A stretch of DNA of 46,319 nt. It comes from UBA6624 sp964507645 (GTDB taxonomy: Bacteria > UBP7 > UBA6624). Positions within the stretch are counted from its first letter, which is position 1. Each line of letters opens with the position of its first letter. The notes beneath the pieces were generated by a model that saw only the letters and a list, made by a program, of their open reading frames with translations, was not told the origin of the DNA and did not search any database. This document shows, in pieces, positions 15,327-23,175 of this stretch. The stretch spans positions 1-46,319 of the forward strand of contig CAZDPU010000006.1 in assembly GCA_964507645.1 (NCBI GenBank), given 5' to 3'. Both the position numbers and the translations under genes were made by a program.

Positions 15327-16300
15327 TCGATATCATTATTCCAAGTATGCTCGGGGGAAAAACCCTTGAGGCTTTGGTTTGCAACTTGATAGATCAAGGT
15401 TTTAATAAAGAGAAAATATTTGTTATAAGAGATGGTTTAGATCCCGCTTGGAAAGATATTTCTTTAGACGTTAATGTTATTAAAACAAAAAGAAGGCTGG
15501 GTTTTTCAGGAGCTTGCGACTTTGGAATTAGAAACAGCAATGCAGAGCATGTTCTTTTGCTGAATGACGATTTGACTTTGTCGAAAAATTTTCATTCGGC
15601 AATCCATGAATACAAATCTGTGGAGCCTTTTTTAGGGTTTAGGGTTTTGAATAAAAATGGCACAAGGATTGAATTTGATGGTGGGGGTATGAATGTTTTT
15701 GGATACGGGCTTTCTTTGAATTTTGGAAAAAGAGTTTTTAGGAAGAGGAACGAGGAGGTTTTGTTTTCCTGTGGGGCTTGTTCTCTTTTAAGTAAAAGGC
15801 ATTATGAAAAAATCGGGGGATTCTCAACAGTCTTTTTTTGCTATTTTGAAGATGTTGAATTTGGATGGAGGGCAAACAGGCTTGGTTACAAGACTTTGTT
15901 TATAAGGGATGCTTTTGTTCGTCATGTAGGGCAACATACAAGCGGTAGAGAAACTGGCTTTAGAGAAAGGATGATGGAAAGGAATAGCCTTCTTTCAATT
16001 CTGACAAATGTTCCGTCGAAGATTTTAAGTAAATACCTGAGTTTAGCTTGGGAATTTTCAAAAACTAGAGAATCTGAATCTGCAAAAATGAAAAACCCAT
16101 TGATAGAAAGCGGATGTTCTTATTCAAGAAGGAATTTTATTTATGCACTTAAAGAGGTTGAAAAAATGAGATCGTTAACGAATCCAGATAAAAAATCTTT
16201 CAAAAAAACAAAACCCCTTTTGAAAGATCCTTTAAATCCAGCATTTCCAAAAATGATTTCTCAAGACTTGATGAAAAAGGCGTATGAATTATGGTTTTAG
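15323..16300 (+). CDS. Family 2-type glycosyltransferase
   Basis: 325 residues. GT-A fold glycosyltransferase of the WcaE/rhamnosyltransferase-like group. IDIIIPSMLGGKTLEALVCNLIDQ opens the nucleotide-binding half, NDD at 81-83 is the DxD-like metal site, and FFCYFEDVEFGWRANRLGYK (ED at 176-177) is the acceptor-side motif with the catalytic Asp/Glu. No membrane segment is visible. It overlaps acpS by 4 bases and the next glycosyltransferase by 10, so the two probably act on the same glycan, whose nature is unknown. Confidence 0.82.
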   Translation: MIDIIIPSMLGGKTLEALVCNLIDQGFNKEKIFVIRDGLDPAWKDISLDVNVIKTKRRLGFSGACDFGIRNSNAEHVLLLNDDLTLSKNFHSAIHEYKSVEPFLGFRVLNKNGTRIEFDGGGMNVFGYGLSLNFGKRVFRKRNEEVLFSCGACSLLSKRHYEKIGGFSTVFFCYFEDVEFGWRANRLGYKTLFIRDAFVRHVGQHTSGRETGFRERMMERNSLLSILTNVPSKILSKYLSLAWEFSKTRESESAKMKNPLIESGCSYSRRNFIYALKEVEKMRSLTNPDKKSFKKTKPLLKDPLNPAFPKMISQDLMKKAYELWF

Positions 16301-17298
16301 CTGGGCCAAAACGAAGGCTTTTACAGCTAAGCAAGTTAAAACAAGACGATTCTTGTATTATTGGGCCACCTGAAACAATCCTTTCAAATTCAGAAATATG
16401 GAATGGAAAACCCTGGATTGTTGATTTCTTGACACCTACATATGAGGAAAATTTTTATAGATTTAATAATGACCATCGTGTCAATGAGAGCAGCTTGCTT
16501 TTAGAGAAGATAGCTTTATTGATGGGAGGTTTTTTTATATTTGCACACAAAGGTCAATTTGAATCAAAAAAAATAAGAAATAAGGATATATTGAAGGATT
16601 TTTCAGATAAAGACTTTGCTTTAATCCCTCCAGATTTCCCAGATTTTTCTTTTGAGAAAGAAGATTCAAAATATATAGTCTGGGGAGGGGGTGCTTGGGA
16701 CTGGCTTGATCCAGAAACTTTTATAAAGGGAATGAATAATGCAAAAACAGAGCACAAGGGTGTAATTTTTGCAGACAGGTACAAGGGTTCTATTTTTAAA
16801 AATAAAAAAATGAGAAATTTAAATTCAGAAAAAGTTGAAATTAATACTTTTACTGAAGAGGGAAGGTATTTGAATTATGTCAATAATTCATTATTGTGGA
16901 TATGTCTGCATCCATCAAAAAGCAAAGAGGCTCCTGTAGCATACAGGACTCGTCTCTTGGATGCAATATATACAGGAAGACCCGTTGTTGTAACAAAAGG
17001 AGAGGTCTTAGGTGATTTTATAGTTGAGAATGGTGGTGGATGGTTTGTTGAACACGAAAATCACAATCAAGTAACTTCCCTTATAGAGGGTTTGGATTTG
17101 GATGAAGTTAGGGAAAAGGGAAAAGCAGCGAAAAGGCTTCTTGAAGAGATTCAGCATCAGAAAATCAGAAAAAACATCTTATTGAAGAATCCTTCAACTG
17201 AAAAGGCAAAAGATTTATTTTTTAAACTTAAAAAATGCAGAATGCATCTCAATAGCCTCTCTTGGAGACTAAAAACGAAAATCCTAGGGCAAAGATAG
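16291..17298 (+). CDS. GT-B type glycosyltransferase (GT4-like), shortened N-terminus
   Basis: 335 residues. It resembles bacterial GT4-like enzymes of about 400 residues. Residues 1-60 keep only a short AGPKRRLLQLSK and PWIVDFLTPTYEENFYRF, then IVWGGGAWDWLDPETFIKGM (about 129-148) begins the C-terminal Rossmann half. RTRLLDAIYTGRPVVVTKGEVLGDFI is the nucleotide-sugar binding region. Much of the N-terminal acceptor domain seems reduced, and the upstream bases belong to another gene, so this is not a wrong start. Substrate unknown. Confidence 0.72.
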   Translation: MVLAGPKRRLLQLSKLKQDDSCIIGPPETILSNSEIWNGKPWIVDFLTPTYEENFYRFNNDHRVNESSLLLEKIALLMGGFFIFAHKGQFESKKIRNKDILKDFSDKDFALIPPDFPDFSFEKEDSKYIVWGGGAWDWLDPETFIKGMNNAKTEHKGVIFADRYKGSIFKNKKMRNLNSEKVEINTFTEEGRYLNYVNNSLLWICLHPSKSKEAPVAYRTRLLDAIYTGRPVVVTKGEVLGDFIVENGGGWFVEHENHNQVTSLIEGLDLDEVREKGKAAKRLLEEIQHQKIRKNILLKNPSTEKAKDLFFKLKKCRMHLNSLSWRLKTKILGQR

Positions 17299-17301
17299 TT
17301 T

Positions 17302-17307
17302 TAGAAT
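17302..17307 (+). promoter_or_regulatory. Candidate -10 hexamer (TAGAAT) for nadE
   Basis: TAGAAT within GTTTTAGAATT, 24 bases before the nadE ATG, in the 33-base gap after the glycosyltransferase. GAAGG follows as a possible Shine-Dalgarno, so a short leader is expected here. The GTTTTAGAATT context recurs before the flavoprotein gene at 20243. No clear -35. Confidence 0.35.
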
Positions 17308-17331
17308 TGGGCTAGAAGGTTTTTCAGTCAT

Positions 17332-18144
17332 ATGGATTACAGAGATTTGGCAATAGATATAAGCAAGTGGATTGATTCCTACGTGAAAAAAAATAATATG
17401 GAATGTCTGGTTGTTGGAATTTCGGGAGGTGTTGATTCTGCAGTTGTTTCAACCTTGGCTGCCTCTACTGGAATTCCAACTTATGTTTTGTCTATGCCAA
17501 TAAAACAAAACCACAATCAGTTAAACTTAGCAGTATCTCATATCGAATGGCTTGTTAAAAATTATAAAAATGTTAAACCTCTTTGTTTTGATTTAACTTT
17601 AATTTTTGAAGATTTTATCAAAGGTATAGATAGTCAACTTGGTAGTGCTTTTTCAAATAAGCATGCGGAAGCAAATACCAGGTCTAGGTTAAGGATGATT
17701 TCTTTGTATCAGGTTGCTTCTGTTAAAAATGGTCTTGTTGTTGGTACTGGAAACAAAGTTGAAGATTATGGGATAGGCTTTTATACAAAGTATGGAGACG
17801 GGGGGGTTGACATCGCTCCAATTGCAGATCTCTACAAGACAGAGGTCTGGAGTCTTGGGAAGTTTTTGGGGGTTAGCGAGGATATCATTAAAGCATCTCC
17901 TACTGACGGGCTTTGGGACGATGAAAGAACTGATGAGGACCAAATTGGCATGAGCTATGAGCAGCTTGAATGGGTTATGAAAAAAGGACTAAAACTCTAC
18001 AAGGATAAATCGATAAATTTAAGTAAAAAAGAAAAAGAAATTGTTCAAATTTATTTGAATTTAAATTTGAAAAATAGCCACAAGATGAAGACTATTCCTA
18101 CTTACAAGAAGCCTAAAAACAGGAATCCTTTGGAGGAAAAATGA
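17332..18144 (+). CDS. nadE: Ammonia-dependent NAD+ synthetase
   Basis: 270 residues. Amidates deamido-NAD to NAD using ATP and ammonia, the last step of NAD biosynthesis. The PP-loop SGGVDS is at 31-36. GTGNKVEDYGIGFYTKYGDGGVDIAPIADLYKTEVW and SPTDGLWDDERTDEDQIG are strongly conserved NadE blocks. There is no nitrilase (glutaminase) domain, so ammonia must come from elsewhere. Its end overlaps the M20 gene by 4 bases. Confidence 0.95.
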   Translation: MDYRDLAIDISKWIDSYVKKNNMECLVVGISGGVDSAVVSTLAASTGIPTYVLSMPIKQNHNQLNLAVSHIEWLVKNYKNVKPLCFDLTLIFEDFIKGIDSQLGSAFSNKHAEANTRSRLRMISLYQVASVKNGLVVGTGNKVEDYGIGFYTKYGDGGVDIAPIADLYKTEVWSLGKFLGVSEDIIKASPTDGLWDDERTDEDQIGMSYEQLEWVMKKGLKLYKDKSINLSKKEKEIVQIYLNLNLKNSHKMKTIPTYKKPKNRNPLEEK

Positions 18145-19319
18145 AGAAAGATTTTATTTCAGAAGCTAAAAAAATAGAAGAATGGGTTGTCAATATTCGA
18201 AGAGAAATTCACAAGTATCCAGAAGTCATGTATGAGGAAGTCAAAACAAGCAAATTAATTAGAGAAAAGCTTGATGAGTTGGGTGTTGAGTATAAATATC
18301 CTGTAGCAAAAACAGGAATTTTGGCACAGGTTGGGACTGGAGAGTCGCCATGTGTTGCCCTTAGAGCTGATATGGATGCACTTCCAATACAAGAGGAAAA
18401 CGATCTTGAATTCAAAAGCGTTATTGACGGAAAAATGCATGCCTGTGGACATGATTGTCACGTTGCAATGCTTTTAGGAGCTGTCAGGATTTTTAAAAAA
18501 TATGAAAAAGAGATAAATGGAACGATTAAATTTTTGTTTCAACCAGCAGAGGAGGGTGGTGCTGGTGGCTTGAAGATGAGAGAGGAAGGAGTTTTGAAAA
18601 ATCCAAAGGTAGAAAGTGTTTTTGGATTGCATGTTTGGCCAACATTGCCGACAGGCCACATAGGCGCAAGAGCTGGAACTTTTTTAGCTTCTGCAGGTTT
18701 TTTTAAAATTCTTGTAAAAGGCAAAGGAGGGCATGCCGCTATGCCCAATCTTTCAATAGACCCCATAACAGCAACCTCTCAAATAGTTAGTTCTTTACAG
18801 GGTATTATCAGCAGAGAAATGGATCCTTTAGAGCCAGCTGTTTTAAGCGTCACTTATATAAATGCAGGAAAGGCTCATAATGTAATTCCAGAATCTGTAA
18901 ATATCGGAGGGACAATAAGGTCTTTAACCCTTCAAGGGCAAGAAAGAATACAAAAAAGATTAGAAGAAGTTACAAAAAGTGTTGCAATTGCACATCAATG
19001 TGAAGCTGAAGTCTCCTTTCCTGGACATGTCTATCCTCCCACAATTAATGATGAATCACATTGGGATATGGTCAAGAAAAAAGGAAAAGATATTTTTTCA
19101 GAAAACATTATTGAGCTCGATCCTGTTATGGGCGGTGAAGATTTTTCTTATTACACTCAAGTGTGTCCCGGCTGTTTTGTTGCTCTGGGAATAGGAAATG
19201 AAGAGAAGGAGACAACTACAAGTGTTCATAATCCAAAATTCAAGGTGGATGAAGACGCTCTGCATCTTGGTGTTGCTTTGCATTTGCTGATGGCTACTGA
19301 GGCTTTGAATGGAGATTGA
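18141..19319 (+). CDS. M20 family amidohydrolase (hippurate / IAA-amino acid hydrolase type)
   Basis: 392 residues, typical for M20D. A two-metal hydrolase that releases an acyl or aryl acid from an N-acylated amino acid. Metal motifs are in order: ADMDALP at 76-82, HACGHD at 100-105, FQPAEEGG near 133-140, HVWP near 161 and GGEDFSYY near 328. A central dimerisation domain with GKGGHAAMP is present. Substrate cannot be read from sequence. It overlaps nadE by 4 bases and the next gene by 11. Confidence 0.9.
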   Translation: MKKDFISEAKKIEEWVVNIRREIHKYPEVMYEEVKTSKLIREKLDELGVEYKYPVAKTGILAQVGTGESPCVALRADMDALPIQEENDLEFKSVIDGKMHACGHDCHVAMLLGAVRIFKKYEKEINGTIKFLFQPAEEGGAGGLKMREEGVLKNPKVESVFGLHVWPTLPTGHIGARAGTFLASAGFFKILVKGKGGHAAMPNLSIDPITATSQIVSSLQGIISREMDPLEPAVLSVTYINAGKAHNVIPESVNIGGTIRSLTLQGQERIQKRLEEVTKSVAIAHQCEAEVSFPGHVYPPTINDESHWDMVKKKGKDIFSENIIELDPVMGGEDFSYYTQVCPGCFVALGIGNEEKETTTSVHNPKFKVDEDALHLGVALHLLMATEALNGD

Positions 19320-20217
19320 TTACAGAAATGCTTACAGGTATCCTGGGAAAGGTGCTTGGTTTGATTTCTGGAATTGCAGAGTTGTTCTTCCTGGAGAAAA
19401 AAAGTGGTTTTTCATTATGCCTCATATAGTTTCAATTGATTCAAAAAAGAAAAGCTTTTTCTATTTTTGTTCTTCTGATTCCGAAATAAGTATGTCTGAA
19501 ATTTCTGAAGATATTCAAGTTAGTGAAAAAAATGCTGATATAAGGTGGAAAGACAATGTTTTTTCTTCAAGAGAGATGAAGATATTTGAAAAAGATCATG
19601 AGTGGAATTTTTCTATTGATACGGTTTGTACAGATGGAACTGAAAAAGGAGAAAATATAAGAGCTTTTAACGTAAGAGAGAAGCTACATTTGAGGAGTTT
19701 GCCTTTTATCCATAGGGTTCCTACGATGAAAGGTTATGCAAATGGCTATATTAAAACTCCAAAAGAAAGAGTTTCCCTTGAGGATGCAATTGTTTATCAG
19801 GCTAAAAACCATGGACCAGATTTTCCTGAATCTTGGACATGGCTTCATGTGAATATTATTCCCCAATTTCCAAATGCATCTTTTGAAATAGGAATGATGC
19901 CTGTTAAGGATGGATTTGAAGGCATTTTTAGATGGGCTGAAAAAGATAAAACCAAAGTTTATGCAAGTTTTTTAGGTGACAAGATTGTTCTAGAGGCAAA
20001 AAACGATGGTTTTGTCTTTTCTGTAAAAGATAAGCATGAAAATGAAGTCATGAATGGAAAAGCTTCTCATGGGGACAAAAAAGAAATTAACTTTCCTACA
20101 CCGGGAGGAAAAAGGTTTGTTACCCCGGAATCTTTCAACGGTTATGTTTCTGGGGCTTATTTGGGTAAATTTTTTGAATCAGAATACCCTGCACTAGGTA
20201 AGGGTTTAAAAAAATAA
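19309..20217 (+). CDS. Tocopherol-cyclase-like / lipocalin-like protein
   Basis: 302 residues, soluble by appearance, no signal peptide. Residues 7-42 (FDFWNCRVVLPGEKKWFFIM) resemble the start of tocopherol cyclase-type proteins, where a W-Y-F-R-V strand precedes a phenylalanine-rich strand. Residues 160-185 (DAIVYQAKNHGPDFPESWTW) match the E-K-N-W-G..FP..W.W motif of the same family and of CrtC/AttH-like lipocalin folds. That family acts on long isoprenoid or lipid substrates. The assignment is from remembered motifs and is moderate. The gene overlaps the M20 gene by 11 bases and precedes a flavoprotein and a desaturase. Confidence 0.55.
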   Translation: MEIDYRNAYRYPGKGAWFDFWNCRVVLPGEKKWFFIMPHIVSIDSKKKSFFYFCSSDSEISMSEISEDIQVSEKNADIRWKDNVFSSREMKIFEKDHEWNFSIDTVCTDGTEKGENIRAFNVREKLHLRSLPFIHRVPTMKGYANGYIKTPKERVSLEDAIVYQAKNHGPDFPESWTWLHVNIIPQFPNASFEIGMMPVKDGFEGIFRWAEKDKTKVYASFLGDKIVLEAKNDGFVFSVKDKHENEVMNGKASHGDKKEINFPTPGGKRFVTPESFNGYVSGAYLGKFFESEYPALGKGLKK

Positions 20218-20227
20218 ATATAGGTTT

Positions 20228-20233
20228 TAGAAT
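20228..20233 (+). promoter_or_regulatory. Candidate -10 hexamer (TAGAAT) for the flavoprotein-desaturase pair
   Basis: TAGAAT in GTTTTAGAATT lies in the only 25-base gap of this region and ends 9 bases before the ATG at 20243. This would give a leader of very few bases and no Shine-Dalgarno. No clear -35. Confidence 0.35.
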
Positions 20234-20242
20234 TAGAAAAAT

Positions 20243-21589
20243 ATGGACCTGAATAAGAATTTTATTCCTGACGATTATTATGATTTTATAGTCATAGGAG
20301 GAGGGCCTGCAGGAGCTGTTTTTGCTTCGCTCGTTGCAGAGAAAGGACACAAGGTCCTTGTTCTTGAAGGGTCTAAATTTCCGAGATTTTCTGTTGGAGA
20401 GATAATTGCACCTACTGCAATATGGAGAACCTGGCATCGTTTAGGCATCACAAAAAAGATGCTAGATCCTTTGTTTGTTAAAAAATGGGGAGCTGGTTGG
20501 ATAACCCCTAATGGGACTCAATTCAACTTTGATCAAGATGTTCATCCTGAAGATCATAGATGTCATGCTCATGTTTATCAGCTCGACAGGGCTGTCTATG
20601 ATGAATTTCTATTAGATCATTCAAGAAAGAATGGAGCAGTTGCTCTTGAGGAAGCGAGAGTTGAAGAACTTCTTTACAACAAGGATGGAAAAATGAATGG
20701 TGTTTCTTTTTCTAGACACGGGAAAAGTTTTAACGTTAATTGCAAATTGGTTGTTGATGCTAGTGGAAGAGCTAACTTTATCCCCAAGAAGCTTGATTTA
20801 AGAATGGAAATTGAAGAGCTTCATTCTTTTTCATGTTTTGCTCATTGGGAAGGTTGCAAAAGGGATAAAGGGAGACATGCCGGAGATGTAAGGCTTTTGT
20901 TTACTGAAAACAATCTATGGTATTGGTGGGCTCCTCTGAAAGATCCAAAAGCTTCAATAGGGATAGTTGCTGATAAAAATATACATTGGGATGAGTACTC
21001 TAAAGATCCAGAAGCTTTCTATGAGAAATGGGTTTCAAAGCATCCTTTTGTTAAAAAAAGAATAGCTAATGCGACAAGGATAACTGGTTTTGAGGCTGTT
21101 AAAAATAAAATAAACCAAGCTTCAAAGGATTCTGCCTTGCTTTCCAATTTTCATGCCAAGTCTTCAAAGGCTGTTGGAAATGGTTGGGTATTGATTGGAG
21201 ATACGCTCGGATTTGTTGATCCAGTTTTCTCTGCAGGGCTTCATGTTGTTCATGGGTCTGGAGTTATTCTTGCTGATGCGGTCATGAAAGGCTTGAATGA
21301 AGGATGTCTTTCCGAGGATTATCTAGAAAAAGAATACCATGAAAAATACAAGGAAGAATTCCAGGACGTTCTTTTTCATATTCAAGGATGGGCTCAGCTT
21401 TACTACAAGCCAAAACTTGTGGATATGTTCTTGAAGTGGGGAAACAAATATCCACATATAAGAGATATGTATATAAGAACTTTTATTGCTTTTGAAAAAG
21501 ATGCAATCAGGGATTTCAGCAGGTTTTTCTTGAAGTTTTTCAAAAATACTTCTCACAAGAGCGGCTTAAAGCTTTCTGTTAAAAAATAA
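20243..21589 (+). CDS. FAD-dependent oxidoreductase, halogenase / geranylgeranyl reductase superfamily
   Basis: 448 residues. The N-terminal FAD Rossmann motif GGGPAG is at 19-24 in DFIVIGGGPAGAVF, followed by a Glu-ended second strand. FPRFSVGEIIAPTAIWRTWHRLGI (46-69) is the FAD-contact region of halogenase-like flavoproteins. WYWWAP at 226-231 resembles the WxWxIP halogenase motif, and WVLIGDTLGFVDPVFSAG (315-332) carries the FxxPxxSxG motif and the second FAD motif. K80/K81 in FVKKWGAGW could match the halogenase catalytic Lys. It could also be a reductase or monooxygenase. It is followed by the desaturase after two bases. Confidence 0.75.
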   Translation: MDLNKNFIPDDYYDFIVIGGGPAGAVFASLVAEKGHKVLVLEGSKFPRFSVGEIIAPTAIWRTWHRLGITKKMLDPLFVKKWGAGWITPNGTQFNFDQDVHPEDHRCHAHVYQLDRAVYDEFLLDHSRKNGAVALEEARVEELLYNKDGKMNGVSFSRHGKSFNVNCKLVVDASGRANFIPKKLDLRMEIEELHSFSCFAHWEGCKRDKGRHAGDVRLLFTENNLWYWWAPLKDPKASIGIVADKNIHWDEYSKDPEAFYEKWVSKHPFVKKRIANATRITGFEAVKNKINQASKDSALLSNFHAKSSKAVGNGWVLIGDTLGFVDPVFSAGLHVVHGSGVILADAVMKGLNEGCLSEDYLEKEYHEKYKEEFQDVLFHIQGWAQLYYKPKLVDMFLKWGNKYPHIRDMYIRTFIAFEKDAIRDFSRFFLKFFKNTSHKSGLKLSVKK

Positions 21590-21591
21590 AA

Positions 21592-22416
21592 ATGCCTCAA
21601 AAAGTAAAATCTTTTTATAGCGACTATTTAGAAAACTCATACCCATCCCTTATGAGATTTTTAATCATAATTAAGCCTTTGTTTGTTTTTGTTGGAATTT
21701 TTTACTCCTTGAAAGAAATTCAGGATCCAATTCCTTTTTGGCTTGTCTCTTTGCTCGTTTGTTTTTTCATGATTGTTTTCGGAACTGATATAGGTTTACA
21801 TAGATACGATGCTCATAGGTCTTTTAAAACATCTTACCTAAAACGGCTTTTTTTGCTTTTCTTTTCAATACCGTGCATGAGTGGGAGCCCTCTTCATTGG
21901 GCAGTTGTTCACAGAAAGCACCATGCAGAGTGCGATGGAGAGGAAGATCCCCATTCTCCGCATAATATCCCCTGGTGGAAGGTTTGGTTTTATTTACATC
22001 CTGCATATGAATTTGTGCCTTCTGAGAATAAGAAGTATTTTAGGGGTTTAATTTCAGATAAAACTTACCAGATTACTCATGCGTATTATTTCCCAATTGT
22101 TTTTGTTTATATCTTCTTGATTTGGAAGTTCTTTGGAGTTGAGTGGGTTTTTTTCGGGATGCTCATTCCTTCAGCAATTGTAGACATGCAGATGGCCTTT
22201 GTAAATGTCATTTGCCATGTTTACGGTTATGAAAATTACAAAACTGGAAAAAATTGCCATTCTAAAAACAATTGGCTTGTTCATTTTTTGACATTTTTCT
22301 CCTTTGGCCTACATAACAACCACCACTGGGATCCTGGAAATCACAGAACTTCGAAAAAGAAAGGAGAGGTTGATCTTTCTGCCTGGATAATAGAGACGTT
22401 TTTTTTAGTTAAATGA
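21592..22416 (+). CDS. Membrane fatty acid desaturase, acyl-CoA delta-9 type
   Basis: 274 residues. Di-iron membrane desaturase that introduces a double bond into an acyl chain. All three histidine boxes are present: HRYDAH at 70-75, HRKHH at 107-111 and HNNHH at 241-245. Hydrophobic segments lie near 24-40, 48-66, 83-95, 165-180 and 184-200. The order and spacing match delta-9 acyl-CoA desaturases of bacteria and eukaryotes. No ferredoxin or cytochrome b5 domain is fused. Two bases after the flavoprotein stop, without a Shine-Dalgarno. Confidence 0.9.
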   Translation: MPQKVKSFYSDYLENSYPSLMRFLIIIKPLFVFVGIFYSLKEIQDPIPFWLVSLLVCFFMIVFGTDIGLHRYDAHRSFKTSYLKRLFLLFFSIPCMSGSPLHWAVVHRKHHAECDGEEDPHSPHNIPWWKVWFYLHPAYEFVPSENKKYFRGLISDKTYQITHAYYFPIVFVYIFLIWKFFGVEWVFFGMLIPSAIVDMQMAFVNVICHVYGYENYKTGKNCHSKNNWLVHFLTFFSFGLHNNHHWDPGNHRTSKKKGEVDLSAWIIETFFLVK

Positions 22417-22420
22417 AACT

Positions 22421-23140
22421 TCAAATTAAAACACTGTAACCTTCAACGATCTTTTCTACAAAATCTCTTGGATCTTTTGTGAAGGGAGCATGTCTTGATT
22501 TAAATTTATATAAACAGCTTTTTTTAGAGTTTTCTTTAACCCATTCAGCCTGGCTTATTGGATTTATTTTGTCATAAACTCCATGCAATAAAAGGATTGG
22601 GATTGGAAAATTTTTTATTTTTTCTCCAAATCCAACATCAAACATATCCCATCTTAGGTTTGTTAAAAGTTCTTTGTCTGTTTTTCTACACGACTCAATA
22701 ATTAAATCAATTTCTTTTTTTGTCCAGAATTTTTCCATTTCATTCAGTGTAGGGGTTATATGCCTTATGGGGTCATTGAAGTAATTTTCTATTCTTTTTC
22801 TGAGAACCTCTTTTGGTGTTGATGAAGGTTTTTCTGAAGGAGATCCATTTATAAAAGAAACAACCTTTATGCCCATAGGTCCATACTCATTTATTGTGTT
22901 TTGGAGAAGGAAAGACCCCATTGACCAACCGGCAACGATGTCTGGTTTTTCTTTTTTTATGTATCTTTTCATCCAAATGCTAAGACCATAGAGGTTATTT
23001 GGCTCAGGGTTTTCTTCTCCATGTCCTGGAAGGTTTGGTGTTAATATTGTCCAATTTTTTGGAAAATGCTGAATTAAAGGCTTCCATGTGATTTTATTCA
23101 TTCCAGAGCCATGAACCAAAGCACATTTGACTTTTTTCAT
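22421..23140 (-). CDS. Alpha/beta hydrolase, BioH-like
   Basis: 239 residues. Alpha/beta-hydrolase with an oxyanion segment LVHGSGMNKITW (8-19) and a nucleophile elbow GWSMGS with S73. D190 is in HGVYDKINP and H217 in SRHAPFTKDP. The elbow GWSxG and the HAPF around the catalytic His are the pattern of BioH pimeloyl-ACP methyl ester esterases, but no other biotin gene is present. It converges on the desaturase with a 4-base gap and is divergent from gcvT over 35 bases. Confidence 0.78.
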   Translation of the reverse strand: MKKVKCALVHGSGMNKITWKPLIQHFPKNWTILTPNLPGHGEENPEPNNLYGLSIWMKRYIKKEKPDIVAGWSMGSFLLQNTINEYGPMGIKVVSFINGSPSEKPSSTPKEVLRKRIENYFNDPIRHITPTLNEMEKFWTKKEIDLIIESCRKTDKELLTNLRWDMFDVGFGEKIKNFPIPILLLHGVYDKINPISQAEWVKENSKKSCLYKFKSRHAPFTKDPRDFVEKIVEGYSVLI

Positions 23141-23146
23141 ATCTTT

Positions 23147-23152
23147 ATCCTA
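23147..23152 (-). promoter_or_regulatory. Candidate -10 hexamer (TAGGAT, minus strand) for the BioH-like hydrolase
   Basis: Read on the minus strand this is TAGGAT, ending 6 bases before the ATG at 23140. That spacing predicts a leaderless transcript. The whole divergent spacer is only 35 bases, so this and the gcvT element lie back to back. Confidence 0.35.
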
Positions 23153-23163
23153 GAGTAAATGTT

Positions 23164-23169
23164 TAGAAT
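23164..23169 (+). promoter_or_regulatory. Candidate -10 hexamer (TAGAAT) for gcvTHP-lplA
   Basis: TAGAAT ends 6 bases before the gcvT ATG (23176), which predicts a leaderless mRNA. There is no Shine-Dalgarno and no space for a glycine riboswitch in the 35-base gap. No recognisable -35. Confidence 0.38.
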
Positions 23170-23175
23170 TAATCT

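Noticed and set aside
16291..16350. Frameshift that removed the GT4-like N-terminal domain
   Set aside because: The upstream bases are well-formed GT2 coding sequence, so no lost domain is hidden in another frame.
20243..21589. Naming the flavoprotein a tryptophan halogenase
   Set aside because: The motifs are only partly conserved and there is no natural-product cluster; superfamily assignment is as far as the sequence goes.
19309..22416. A tocopherol biosynthesis operon
   Set aside because: Only a cyclase-like protein is present; no homogentisate prenyltransferase, methyltransferases or HPPD are seen.
22417..22440. Rho-independent terminator between the desaturase and the hydrolase
   Set aside because: No GC-rich hairpin followed by a T-run is visible in the few bases available.
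23141..23175. Glycine riboswitch before gcvT
   Set aside because: The spacer is 35 bases, far too short for a glycine riboswitch, and the upstream bases are coding on the other strand.
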